Below, one piece after another: positions 33,901 to 46,067 of a DNA stretch of 64,000 nucleotides (positions are counted from its first letter, which is position 1; each line of letters opens with the position of its first letter). Position numbers and translations under genes: made by a program. The DNA comes from Eunapius fragilis (Eukaryota > Porifera > Demospongiae > Spongillida > Spongillidae), in contig OY811973.1 of NCBI GenBank assembly GCA_963681505.1, positions 9,038,763 to 9,102,762 on the forward strand, in the 5' to 3' direction. The notes under the pieces are model-generated. The model was not told where the DNA came from and did not search any database. It was given only the letters and a program-made list of their open reading frames with translations.

Positions 33901-36466
33901 TGGAGCCGGGTTGAAATTGAAGCCCACCAAATGCTCTCTCTGTCGCAAGGATGTCCTCTTCTTAGGTCACAGAATAACGAGAGAAGGAATAGCTACTGAC
34001 CCGGCCAAGACAACTGTAGTGCTGAAATGGGCTGTTCCCCATTCGACACAAGAACTCCAGACGACACAGGAACTCCAGGAACTCCACTTCCTGGGACTGG
34101 TAGGTTATTACAGAAAATACGTGAGTGACTTTGCTGGCATCGCTAAACCAAAGGGCGTGAATTTAAGTGGATGTCGGAGTGTGGTGAATGATGAGCTGAA
34201 GGCGCGCCTCATGACCGCTCTCATTCTGGCAATTCCCGACTTTTCAAGAACATTCATCCTCAACACAGATGCCAGTGACGTCGGATTATGAGCCATACTC
34301 TCTCAGTAGCATGAAGAAAACAAACATGTGGTAGCCTACGCTAGCCGTGTACTGAGCAAAGCCGAGAAAAGATACTGTGCCACCCAGAAGGAGTTACTCG
34401 CAGTGGTAACGTTTGTAAAACATTTTCGAGCATATCCCCAAGGCCGGCACTTTATCTTGGGAACTGATCATGGCTCTACAGTGGCTGTACAATTTCCGAG
34501 AACCGGAAGGACAAATGGCAAGATGGTTAGAGTTCCCCCAAGAATTCGACTTTGAGGTCATCCACTGGAGTGAGCGTTGCCACACCAATGCGGATGCCTC
34601 TCTCATTATAAAGACAAGGCGAAGGCAACAGCCCATGTGTTACAGCAACACTACTCGCTGCTAAGGACTCGGGGTTTTCAATTGTCATACAGCAGTTGCA
34701 GCAAGAGGATGACGTCATCGGTCCCATACACCAGGCACTCAGCCAGGGAGCATGGCCAAACCTAGCAGACATCAGGGAGAAACCCGGAGAGTTCGCTGAG
34801 TTGGTTCAACAATGGGACCAGTTGGTTTTATGGAACAACGTGGTGCACAGACGATATGAAAACACTGTCGGACATAACCATCTACAAATCGTTGCACCAA
34901 AAGGGAGCCAATCCGATATACTGCAGCACTTACACAATGGAGCTCTTGGCGGGCATTTGCGAGAAGCAAAAACGCTAAGCCACCTTCAAGAACGATTTTA
35001 TTGGCCTGGACATATACTGATGATGTGCGTATGTGGTGTAAGAACTGTCCTGACTGTGGAGCCAGAATGAGTCCGACCAAAAAATGCAGAGCACCCTTCA
35101 AGGAGTAATCACAGGCTACCCAATGCAAATGGTGGCAGTTGATATAACTGGACCCTTCCCATGAACTACGAATGGCAATTCGTACACCTTGGTCGTATCG
35201 GACTATTTTACTAGGTGGGCTGAGGCGTACACCATACCAAATCAAGAGGCTGCTACTGTTGCAGATAAACCAGTGGAGGAATTTTTCTGCTGATTTTCCA
35301 TTCCTGAACAGCTGCATTGAGACCAGGGACGCCAGTTTGAGTCCAATCTCATGCAGGAAATATGCAAGTTGTTGAACATCTACAAGTCTCGCACTACCCC
35401 TTACCATCCTCAGTCGGATGGATTAGTGGAACGGCTGAATTGAACACTAATCAGTATGCTGGCTACATCAGTGCACAAACATTCTGGAAACTGGGATCGG
35501 TACTTGTGGCAGTTGTGCATGGCCTATAACACCTCTGTCCAATCGTCCACAGGGTTCACTACATTTTTTCTGATGTTTGGAAGACAAGCTAAGCTACCAA
35601 TGGATATGGTGTATAGGTCAATGCCCACGGAAGCACAGTCCTGTACTGAATATGCTCATAACCTGAAGGATAGACTGGGCGAAGTATACACTAAGGTCAG
35701 AGAACACATGGGCATCGCTACTGGGAGGCAAAAGGAGTTGTACGATGCATAGGTACATGGAGGCGAGTTCAAGGTGGCGATTTGGTCTGGCTCCATAATC
35801 CTGTGGTGGCCTGAGGAGCATCGTGAAGCTACACTGTCCGTGGGTGGGGCCATATCAAGTGGTGAAAAATTTGTCTACTGTCGTGTTTAGGATCCAGGAC
35901 ATAAGACGTGGGAGAAGAAGCCGGAAGGTGGTGCACTTCGACAGACTAAAGCCATGTCCGTCTACCGTCCACTTCCCTCCGGTGCATGCTACTCCTAAGA
36001 AACAAATGATAAAGCAGACCGCAGCACCGGAATACACTGATCAACCAGCACCCTACCTACCCGGATCAGAACTTCAATTTTTGACGAAGGAGAGGACTTG
36101 GATCTGGCTGACCCTGGAGTTGACACTAACCCAGACGCCGGAAATGTTGAACAGGACGAGGCTGAAGTGGGGGTGTTGCCCGCGAACCAAGCTGTGAATG
36201 AAATACCTGCTCTCCTGATGCCCTCCCCAGTGCAACAGGATAGACGATACCCACGGAGGGACCGTAGACTCCCGCAGTTCTATGGTCAACCATTTTTTAT
36301 ATGAGCAGATCTCGCACAGAGGGAGGTAGTGTAATGGACTCTATTTGTTGTGTATTGCTGCGCTTGTGCAGTGTTCTGCACTCTTTGTATAAAAACCTTG
36401 TGTACGTGCATGCGGGGAGATTTTGATTGCACTTGTCACCCTTGTCTGCAGAAGCCACGCATTACA
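30955..36466 (+). mobile_element. Ty3/gypsy LTR retrotransposon fossil with both LTRs
   Basis: The 3' LTR is 36330-36466 (137 bp), beginning TGTAATGG and ending GCATTACA. The 5' LTR is 30955-31504 and is split by a 403-bp MITE. CTAG flanks both outer ends (30951-30954 and 36467-36470). A primer-site-like TAGTCGGCAGGAT follows the 5' LTR. The inside holds gag (from about 31740), protease (about 32560-32830), RT (33220-34290; FCVDYRKLNTI, CLVYIDDIMI), RNase H (about 34250-34640), integrase (about 34870-35750) and a C-terminal GPY/F-like region (35820-36200), the usual Ty3 order. The LTRs differ by roughly 5 percent by eye, suggesting moderate age. The coding region is broken in many places. Confidence 0.9.
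31065..31467. mobile_element. MITE inside an LTR, 5-bp target duplication GTCAC
   Basis: Both ends read CATGGGCGTCCCCAG inwards, and GTCAC flanks each side (31060-31064 and 31468-31472). The uninterrupted sequence is preserved in the 3' LTR near 36434, which proves the insertion. The body holds about five copies of a 45-60 bp repeat built on ACTGGTTGAATCGGC and GAAAGCGGACAGCA, plus C runs. No protein. Ends and duplication length resemble the hAT-type elements elsewhere in the window. Confidence 0.85.
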
Positions 36467-36722
36467 CTAGCTTTCTCTATGTTGATGTTTGTACATTCTT
36501 CCTTTTAGCAGTTTCCTCACTACTTGATTCCTATTGCTGTTGCTACTGATTAGAATGCTGAGTTACTAAACGATTCTAGGAGCTAAGGTTTTCGTATCCA
36601 AAAACTATGTTGTGATACATTCCTTACAATGCTTGACATTGGTATCTGCTCCCTTGCATTTAATAACCTCTTATCTTATACATATTATTTCTACATTTGA
36701 TATTTTTTCCATGTTATTACAG

Positions 36723-37057
36723 GTTAGTGAGGAAGAAGTATCTCCATTTGAATTGAAAGCTACCCATGAATCGTTTCAAGATGGGTTTATCATGAAATAT
36801 ATGCAGAAATTTCCTGTTCATAATGATGAATCAAAAAAAATTCAGGACGATGAAATTGAAGAATGGAAAGTGGACATTTTAAATCAGTTCTTACGTCATA
36901 GCAAACCCTATGAAGAGAAGATTAATTTACAAGTATGATAATATTCATTACTGGAATAAAGTTTGTGTGTTGTATTGCATTCCCTCTCTCTATTTTGATA
37001 CAGCTGCAATTGGCTTCACATACAGAATTCGAAAAATTCAGAGTGAAGATGCAAGAG
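36723..37057 (+). CDS. Atlastin-like middle-domain module 1 (two exons)
   Basis: Exon 36723-36932 (70 codons) follows TTATTACAG and ends before GTATGA. Exon 37004-37057 (18 codons) follows GATACAG and ends before GTAATG. All junctions are phase 0. The long exon reads SPFELKATHESFQDGFIMKY, then DDEIEEWKVDILNQFLRH, matching the spacing of the atlastin three-helix bundle (proline, leucine, then H--FK, then a charged helix). The short exon is a helix (SHTEFEKFRVKMQE). In atlastins this bundle follows the GTPase domain and drives dimer crossover. It lies 32 kb after the GTPase exons; membership in the same transcript is inferred. Confidence 0.6.
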
Positions 37058-37480
37058 GTAATGTGTATTTCTAATTTCTTAATGTGCAGCAGCAAGGTTG
37101 TATTGAGCAAGAATGGACTGTATGTTATACCAAAGATGACAATTGTGGACTATCTTTGGTAGTATTATCAATGCATAGGAATTACAATGGATTTCTGTCT
37201 TTGGTCGTAATTTGGTCGTAATTATGCACACAAAATACATAATGCATCACCTCTTTCCAGTAGAAGCTTCTGCATCTTTCCGTCATTCATTGTTCAATGG
37301 AACTCAAGTGTCAAAGAAAATTCTTTTTCTGCATCAAAACCTTTACACCACTGGACTGCAACTCTTCATCTCAGCATCTACAGGGGGGTACAATATTATA
37401 AATTAGATCTTTGTTCTCTTTACCTAATACCAAGAGTATCGGTCTAGCTGCATCTCAGGACTGCTTGGAGATGGTTCATT

Positions 37481-38500
37481 CTAGAATATGTCACGCCCAT
37501 TGGCACTTGTACTTGTACTTGGTAGACTTGGATCAGCATTCACTACAGGGACATCCTTATGAACCTCTAAAGCCACCCACATCCACATAATCATGTTATG
37601 TGTTTGAACATTACCTTTTTGGTCATATACATGTACAATATGCCTTCCTGACCCATCCAAACCCTCCTTTACTGTCATGGTGTACTTACCAGGTTGCAAA
37701 CCAAGCTGCTGTATCAAACTTTGGAAGTGCAGTTGTACAGACTCTTTTGACACTGAAATACCAGGCAAAGGATGTAATGGCACTACCTTTGGCATTATGG
37801 TATCCTTATGCTGCATTAACCTGTAGTGTGGTGGTAACTCAACTCTGCACTTCAGCCTTGCCTAAGACTACTGTACCCTGTACGTCCAAGCTTTTTAGTT
37901 GATAACCTTCATCCAAACTTATCTCTCTGGTGATTTTTTCTTTGTGAAACAGCTTCAGACCTATTGCTGCAACAGCTCTGTCGTGGATGTAGTTTTCTCT
38001 ATGAAGCAGAAATCATAACATTTGAGTTGTTTTTATCATCTGCTCTTCTGCTTCCTTCTTCGATAAAGAAAACAATGCATCCGTTCGTTTAGTGTGACGA
38101 GGGCTTAGCTCGTCGAGTGGAGAGGTTTTACTGGTTCTCTTCATCTTGCACACCAACCACTTCGTTTCCATCATCTGAACTTCCAGCAACAGTTGGTTGA
38201 AGTTCGATACTTGCACTACGTCGATCACGATTGTGATCAGTACCATCGGGTATAAAGAAGGTCTCTTGCTGGAATTTCAAAAAGGCCTTCTTTGTACCTT
38301 CGCTCTTTTGTCCTTTGGACAGTCTAGTCCATTTATTTCTAAGGCTGCGAATCTGATATACCCACCTTTTAAGAACTCCAAGCTTGTCTGTGCCAGTATC
38401 CAATCCTTCATCAAGCAGCAACCGTCTTGCTGCCTCGGTGTTACTTTTGAATTTTGCTACGTACCTTTCAAAGGCTTCTACATTGTGATTTGTCTATCGT
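37481..38500 (-). CDS. Unrecognised - strand coding fragment
   Basis: Several adjacent - strand frames look like real protein. Near 38480-38128 the frame reads FERYVAKFKSNTEAARRLLL, then LKRWVYQIRSLRNKW. Near 38246-38010 it reads SPRHTKRTDALFSL. At 37816-37481 it reads SVQLHFQSLIQQLGLQPGKY and HVYDQKGNVQTHN. The frame changes between pieces, so it is a broken gene or has short introns I could not place. I do not recognise the family. The neighbours are retroelement fossils, so a mobile-element gene is as likely as a host gene. Confidence 0.4.
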
Positions 38501-38719
38501 CGACCATGGTAAATAGCAAGTTACCTTTATTGATATTTTAAAATCGTAAGTCGCTTGTGTTTAAAAAATTCCAAAGTTTGATGTGGCAAAAAGCGGCATA
38601 CCATGTTAGATAGGTATCTCATAATAGAAGCTTCGTGCTGTATTAATTATGGAATGTGCTACACATTGTTATATCACAATGTTTATACGAGCAATCTAAC
38701 ACATTGCGACCCGTTATGA

Positions 38720-40050
38720 AAATTACAACATCAACTTTGAACGGATCTGTTGAAATGCCCTCACAGGAGATCGTATGTCCAATATAACACCTCTTCGCAG
38801 AAGAATGCACACTTTGACAATTTCATCTTCAGCCCCGCCTCCCTTAATTTATCAATCACCACACGTAAATAAGCATATGGTGATGAAACGACTTCCACAT
38901 AACAATGTCGTCGATATACACTAAACATCTGCTCCATTTAACCCCAGCAAGCACCACATCCATTAGTCTCTGAAAAGTTGCGGGTGCATTACACAACCCC
39001 TCAGCAGAGACAGGACACTTCGTGCACTCTACTGCAAGTCTTTGATCCCCCACCACTATGTCCATGCTTACAACACCCTGGACTCCTGTTTGCGCCCACC
39101 AATGTCTCCCCATTCCATTATCCCATTGTAAACTTAGTACCACTAAGTCTCATCCATTGTTCCTTCCCCAAAAGGATGACTGCAGCTCCAGTATTGATTA
39201 TCAATGTTAGGGGTATTTGATGCAGTCATCCTTTGCCCACATCGATAAACACGCCCGTTCTTTCCTTTTCTGTCCTTCTACATGTAGTTTTTCCTTTTTC
39301 CGAGGGTTGCTGGTCGATCCTTTCTTCGCATTCCAACTTCTCCAACTGTTTTGTGATGGAGTCTAGTAACTGCAATAACCCGGGTTGCACTCGAACATTA
39401 CAAACATCATTCCCATTCTTCGATCCTTCTGCCTGCACCACTGTGACCCTCGTTGGCTCCTCCTACCTTAGCAGTGCATAGGATTCCATTTCCAAAGTCA
39501 CGATAGATCTTTTACAAGCGTTCCTGGCCATTGCTGACGTACTGCTAGCACAATATTTGCATCACTCTACTCACCCAAATACCTGTCCAGGGCCAAACTT
39601 CCTTGGCATCCTTGGAGAGTGTTGGAAACGCTTTGTCGACCTTACAGCGCAGCTGATCTGTGAAATCACCCCTCTGCTCTCAGTTCTTTTTCCTTAGACC
39701 AAACTCCACCGCGTAGCGTTCTCTCTTACTGCTGGGCTTAAACCGATTCCAGAGAGCGTCCATTAGCAGCCTGAAAGTCTTCCTTTACCTCGTCTGATAA
39801 CAGCTTCCATGCCATCTGTGCCTTTCCTGTTAACCTCACCAGCAATCAATTCAATTGAGTGGAGTCATCCCAGCCGTTCACCTTTTATACCATGCACCTC
39901 AAAATAGCTGGCCCAGCCTGGCCAGCTGGAATACTCAGTATAGACGTAGGGAGTCACCACTGGTCTGCTAGCCCCCTCGTGGGGTGCGTCGATCCTAGTC
40001 CTTCCTTAAACTCCGATTCCTTTTCTGCCATCCTGCCAACTATGCCACTT
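38720..40050 (-). mobile_element. Ty3/gypsy fossil, gag and RT pieces
   Basis: On the - strand, gag-like sequence lies at about 40040-39240. An RT fragment follows at 39143-38770 with LCNAPATFQRLMDVVLAGVK and CLVYIDDIV. An LTR-like edge TGTAACAACC starts at 40050 on the + strand, next to a primer-site-like TAGTTGGCAGGAT. Most of pol is missing. The RT resembles that of the 30955-36466 element, so they may be related families. Broken and incomplete. Confidence 0.7.
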
Positions 40051-40548
40051 GTAACAACCTTGGTTTTAGCACCACAGTAGTTATAACAGAAAAAGACAAG
40101 AGACACGATAATACAGCACGCATACACTTAAATAGTCAATTCCTAGAAAGTTCGAGATCTACATGTATTCCTGCGCAAGCATACTAGCAGTGACAGCCAG
40201 GATAATTGGAGCCTTCTGTTGCACTTGAATCACAATATGCGTAGTTAGTGTATAAATTATATAGCAAATACGTGTATTGGGTGTGATTAAGCGGCTTCAC
40301 TTTGAAGCTCTGGCTTTGTACCAGAGAATATGAATAATTAGACCACAGCCAATTTAGAGCCAAGCTCCAAAAAGCCAGTACAATGAGCATGCCCCGTCAA
40401 ATGTAAAATGGGTATTAAACTGGCAGAGCGTGAATGAAGTAATTATCTGTACACCGCATTAGTCAAATGTTCCCCTGGGAAGACACCCAGTACATACGAC
40501 ATTAAAAGCGTCAGTAAGGTTCATACATGTATCGGGATTCTTGCACTG
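40051..40548. repeat. LTR-like remnant and one arm of a fold-back MITE
   Basis: The first part continues the LTR-like sequence of the preceding fossil. From about 40285 to 40440 the sequence matches the right arm of the fold-back MITE at 52797-53145 (GGCTTCACTTTGAAGCTCTG, then TAAACTGGCAGAGCGTGAAT). Only one arm is present. Confidence 0.55.
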
Positions 40549-43500
40549 TGTCACGGCTCCCTATCGCTCGCTGTACGTTAACTCCTGCAACAATCATAAG
40601 ATGAACCGATCTTATCATCGCTTAAAACATTACATGCCCCTTTATATACACAGCGGTAAACAACTCGCGACAAGTGCAATGCATGATCGAGTTCAAAGAC
40701 CCAATACAACACTTGAATAAGTTCATCGTCGGCCCTTCATGAGCTCAGCGGACTTCAGCCTCCACACTCCATTATCCTTCCCCGGCAACGAATTCTTTCG
40801 TTGCTCTTGAAAGCGCATTTGCGTTTAGATTTGCTGTCCCTGCTCTATGTATGGCTGCAATGCCAAACTCCACCTGCATAGCTTTGGATTTCCTTCTTTC
40901 AGACGCTCCAACCACTCGAGCGGACGATGGTCCATCTGAATAACAAACTTGCGCCCCAATAAATAGACTTTGAAAGCCCCCACTGCCAACCGTATAGCCT
41001 AGCATTCTTCCTCGACAGTTAATTGAGTAGCGTTCCTCCCTCGGTAACAGCTTCCTGCTGTAGTAGCCAATAGGGTGCTCTTCACCATCATCACTAAGTT
41101 GGCCCAGGACTGCTTCAACACCTCTGTCAGATGCGTCCGTCTGCAACACAATTGTCTTGTTGAAGTCAGGGCTTTTCAATACTGGTCCGGAACACAATGT
41201 CTCGAATGCCTCATTACACTGTTGTGTCCATTTTACTGTGTTCGGAGCTGATTTTCTAGTCATGTCTGTCAAAGGGGCTGCTTGACTGGAGTAGTCTGGA
41301 ATAAACCTTCTATAGTACCCAGTTAGACCCAGAAACCCTTGTACCTGACGCTTCGTTTCGGGCAGTGGAAATGTTTTCACCGCTTGCAGTTTACTCAACT
41401 CTGGCTCCACGCTTCCATTATCAACCATGCGATTCAACACCATTCTCAACTGTGACAAATGCTCTTGCCATGAATTGCTGAACACCACCAGATCATCAAG
41501 GTAGGCAGAAGCAAAACCTTCACAACCCTTGATCAGCTTGTCCATCAACCTCTGGAATGACGAAGGTGCTCCACTTAACCCAAACAGTAGCATCTTGATC
41601 TGGAACTGGCCATAAGGTGTGGTGAATGCTGTTATATGTCGATCCTTCTTCGCAACCGGCAGCTGCCAATAACCGTGAGTCAGATCTAAGGTACTGATAA
41701 ACCTTGCACTTCCAAGGCCATCAATTAGGTCGTCGATGCATGGCATGGGGTAGGCATCTATGTGGGACACTGCATTAAGCCGACAGTAATCCACACACAT
41801 CCTCAGTGAACTATCTTTCTTTTTCACCATTACAATAGGCGATGCCAATTCACTACTGGTAGTCTCAATGATGTCATTTTCCAGCATATCATCCAGCTCT
41901 GTTTTCACCAACTCTTTGTATGCGTGGGGTAATTGGTATGGGGGTCTCCTCACTGGAAGTGTCGGTTCAGTGACAATACTATGCTCTGCCATGCTTGTAC
42001 GTCCCGGCTTATCACTGAAGACGCTGCTGAAATTGTTTAATAGGGCCTGCAGTTCTTTCATCTATATCTGCTCTCTGGTTAATTCTTCTCCAAATTTAGC
42101 CACTCTCGTGCTCTCCTCGTTCCACACTGAAATGTCTTCCTCCAGCTCATCAGCATAGCGATTGTCTTCCACTTCTTCCACTACAGCTCGTACATGGTAA
42201 TCCTTCAACATATTGACGTGGAACACGCGTTGACGCTTCCTCCGGTCATGCATGTATAGCAGATAGTTCAGCTTCCCCATTCTGGTCACTATTTGGTATA
42301 GCCCCTGCCATTGAGCTAGTAATTTGTTAGTGGACGTAGGTAACAGCACTAACACCAAATCTCCAGACTTAAACTCACGCATCCTATCCTTGGCATCATA
42401 CCACCTCTTTGCCTATTCTGCTGTTTTGTTAGGTTCTCATGCACACAGTCTACCATTTGTTTGAGCTTCTCCCTCTTGGAGAAGACATAACTGACTACAC
42501 TCGCATCTTGGCTTTCATTTCCTTCCCAGGTCTCTCAAGGGGCCCCCGCACATCCCTACCATACAGGTGCTCAAAAGGGGAAAACCCTGTCGACGCCTGC
42601 ATGGGGTACCTCCCTATATGCAAATAGTAGATATGGGATTAACTTAATCCCAATCCTTCCTATCTATTGCTGTGGCCTTATGCAGCATGCTCTTGAGCGT
42701 TTGGTTAAATCGTTCCACCAGGCCATCTGTCTGAGGGTGATACGGGCTTATCCTAATCGGCTTCACATGCAGTAGACGATACAATTCCACTGGGAGTTGC
42801 GACATAAAATTACTGCCCTGGTCCGTAAGGATCTCCCTTGGAATTCCCACCCTAGCAAATAGTTCTACCAGTTTCTCAGCCACATGCTCGGCGTCAATGC
42901 TTATCAACGAGATTGCCTCAGGTTAATGCGTGGCATAATCACAAACCACGAGCACATATCGATTACCCGCCCGACTCGTAAGCAATGGCCCTACAATATC
43001 CATGGCCACCCTGCTGAATGGTTCACTGATTACTGGTAATGGCATCAAAGGGGCCTTCCCCACTCCCATATGTGATGCTTTTTGACATACTGCACAGGTT
43101 CTACAGAACTCCTCCACATCCCCGAATACATTAGGCCAATAAAACCTGCGTAACACACGCCGACGTGTTTTCTCCTTACCTAAATGTCCTGCGAGGGGTA
43201 TCTCGTTAGCTAGTTCCAACACGGTCCTCCGTAACTGCTTGGGTATAACTAACTGCTCGATCTCAAATTCTTTCCGACCATAGGGCGCCCATCTCCGACA
43301 TAGGAGCCCGTCTCTCTTGCAATATTTGGAATCCTCACCCTTCCGAGCGTCATCTGCGACCATCTGTCTGATGTGAGCCAGGGTGGAATCGTGTTCCTGC
43401 AACCATTGTACTTTGTCAGCCGAAATGTTCAAAATACCCTTCGATTTAGCAACGACAGGATCTTCCCGTTTTTGAACTTCGGAACTCAACTTACTAATAG

Positions 43501-45573
43501 GAGAACCATTGGTGCTCTCCTCAACCGAGCGAGGTCATGCTCCCGCTGCCCGCTCCTTCTCCTTTCTGAGAATTTCTTCCTTTAGTTGCTGCTGCGCCCT
43601 CGCCCTCGTCATCACGATCAGGACGTCTTGGGGACATGTCTCCTTCGGGTGCCGACCCAGCAACTGGAACAATTGAGGGACGTCTGTCCCTAACAACACC
43701 GGAACTGTTGGGTTCTCTGCCTACGCTGCTTCCACGATGAGCTTTAGATCCCTCACACCTATTTCCACTTTGACCAAAGGATAGAAATTAATATCACCGT
43801 GCGCACAACGTACAGACACTGCCTCAGAGGCGGATCCAGGGGGGGGAGGGGGGGCTATGGGGGCTCTAGCCCCCCCCCCCCCCCCACCCCTTTCGGGTAA
43901 GTAACGAAAATAATTACAACTAATTAACTACATGTATATACGCACTCACTGCATGTATTTTTATGCTATACCTGTATTAACTTCTGCGCACAAAGTGAAG
44001 CATCGTTCCTACTTGAACCGAAATGGTATTTTATTAGTGCCCCATGCACAGATTTAGAATACAACTTTTTTTTAATAAGCCCCCCCCCCCCCCCCCCAAT
44101 TTCTAAAATCCTGGATCCGCCCCTGTGCCTTGCCCTCCAAGTAGTTCTCAAGAGGAACCAACCGATCGATTGGAAACCATTGTCCTGGAGCACCCGTATC
44201 CAGATGGATCTTGGTTTTCTGTCCTTCCACCGTACCTAGTAGACAAATACCGTTCTGTCTTGCTCCGGATCCCTTACAACGTTTCTTGGCTTCCTCTCGC
44301 CAAAGTAGTGCCCTTCGTTCTGGACAATTACGAGAAATGTGACCCACTTTCCTACACTGGAAGCATCTTGGTCCCTCGTTTTTTTCCTCCCTTGGCTTCT
44401 ACCGGCATACGCTTTCAGTATGTCCTCTACGTCCGCAATACGTACAACAGTTAATCTTCCTTCTCGCACCATCTGTCTTGGGTGTTTTGGCTGCTGCCTC
44501 GGCTACTGGCGGTTCCTTCCGTCGGATTTGCTCATACTCATCGACTAACTCTCCGGCTTCTATACAGGTCTTCGGCTTCTTTTCATGTACCCATAGCCGT
44601 TTTTCTAAGGGTAGAGTATTCAGGAACTGCTCCAACCCGATTACTTGCTGGATCTCCTCTGCCGTCTGGTGTCCCTACATCCACTTCTGCAACAAATCCA
44701 TCAACCTGGTAGCCGTCTCTCTGTTCGTTTCACCTTCCCTTCGTACCAAGCCTCGGAACCTCATCGATATGCATCCTCGTTGATTCCCTAGCGCGCCAAG
44801 ATCGCCGCCTTAATTGCTTCGTAGTCATCTGAGCTTGTGGTAGGAAGCGCCGCAAATGCCAGTTGCGCCTTCCCTGTCAACTGAGGAGCGAGGAAATGTG
44901 CCCAGCGATCCTCATCAATGCCGTGAGCCGTCAATATGCGCTCGAATGTGACAAGATACGCTTCCACGTTGTCTTCCGCTCCAAGTGTTACCAATTTCAC
45001 TCTCAAACCTGCAAGTTTTGTGGAATCTGCCTTCCGCGTCTCTGCTAACTTGCAAATTAAGTCGAGATATGCCTTGGCCTCCTCATTGTGCCGCCGCGAT
45101 CTTTCCTTGTTGCACCTGCGCTTCTTCGTGTCATTTCCTTTGCTAGTCGAACTCCCGTTCCCGCTGGACTCGATCTGCCATTAACTGCTGGAGCAACCAC
45201 TGTATATCTTCCATTGTAATGCTGGCTGTTGCATTTACCCTGACGATAGGTGTCTTGCTCTCGATATCTTGGTATCCTCTACCTGATCGCAATGTCATGT
45301 GACGATAACCACGCGGACTTGCTAGACAACAAACTAGCGATCAAATCCCACCGCTGCCACCACCTATCGCTCGCAGTACGTTAACTCCTGCAACAATCAC
45401 CTTATAGATGAACCGAGCTTATCATCGCTTAAAACATTACATGCCCCCTTTATATCACAGGGGTAAACAACTCGCGACAAGGGCAATGCATAATCGAGTT
45501 CAAAGACCCTATACAACACTTGAATAAGTTCATCGTCGACCCTTCATGAGCTCAGCGGACTTCAGCCTCCACA
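40549..45573 (-). mobile_element. Ty3/gypsy fossil of Gmr1-like layout (integrase before RT)
   Basis: LTRs lie at 45355-45573 (5') and 40549-40766 (3'), about 218 bp and roughly 94 percent alike by eye, flanked by CACTG (40544-40548 and 45574-45578). On the - strand the order is gag (about 45190-44790), CCHC nucleocapsid (44640-44240; CTYCGRRGHTESVC), protease (about 44350-43600; HLDTGAPG), integrase (43489-42640; zinc-binding HLGKEK and CAVCQ, then DQGSNFMSQLP), a GPY/F-like module (42382-42130), RT (42061 to about 41300; TLDLTHGYWQLPV, SAYLDDLVVF) and RNase H (to 40780). Standard Ty3 elements have integrase last; integrase-first order in a Ty3-type element is the hallmark of Gmr1-like elements. 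A MITE interrupts it and there are several breaks. Confidence 0.85.
43825..44125. mobile_element. hAT-type MITE, 5-bp target duplication TGCCT
   Basis: The ends are CAGAGGCGGATCCAGG and, inverted, CAGGGGCGGATCCAGG. TGCCT flanks each side (43820-43824 and 44126-44130). The right end differs from the end of the autonomous hAT at 27512 by one base over 16, so that transposase or a close relative could have moved it. The 301-bp body is non-coding with long G/C runs. It sits inside the integrase-first retroelement, so it is younger than that element. Confidence 0.9.
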
Positions 45574-45759
45574 CACTGGCAGGAGGGAAGTTTGATTTCC
45601 AATGTGTTGTAAAGTAGTAGTTGTAATACATGTTTTTATATAACAAAATTAAGTGCTTTGCTCAACCTGTTCGGGGAATGTTCTAAGGAAGTATTGATCA
45701 GCAAATATATATTTGTTCTTCACATTGTAACTACACATGTACCTGCATTACATTTCAAG

Positions 45760-46067
45760 TGTTGTGAGCCAGAAGAGCCAATAGGTCTTGGGGAGCTGGA
45801 CTCAGAACATACTGGCCTCAAGAAAGAATGCTTGGAGAAGTACCACAACAGATTTAAGTGGGATGTCTCTGCCGATGACTTAGAAAAGAGCATTGAAGAC
45901 CACTACAAAGTGTGTAGAACTCAACATGAAGAAAAGATTAAATATTATGTATGTTTGGCATTGCAATTGTATAGCATATTACACTATGACCATTTCTTTA
46001 TTATCATCTGCAGGCAATGAAAAGGCTTCATGATGCACTTGATTTATACAAAAGTCAAATTACTAAA
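45760..46067 (+). CDS. Atlastin-like middle-domain module 2 (two exons)
   Basis: Exon 45760-45948 (63 codons) follows TTTCAAG and ends before GTATGT. Exon 46014-46067 (18 codons) follows CTGCAG and ends before GTAGGC; the intron is 65 bp and all junctions are phase 0. The peptide CCEPEEPIGLGELDSEH, then LKKECLEKYHNRFKW and LEKSIEDHYKVC, matches the atlastin segment running from the cysteine-glycine stretch through the H--LK helix. The second exon (AMKRLHDALDLYKSQITK) has the same length as the short exon of module 1. It lies just beyond the Gmr1-like element, which therefore sits in an intron if the gene is continuous. Confidence 0.65.
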
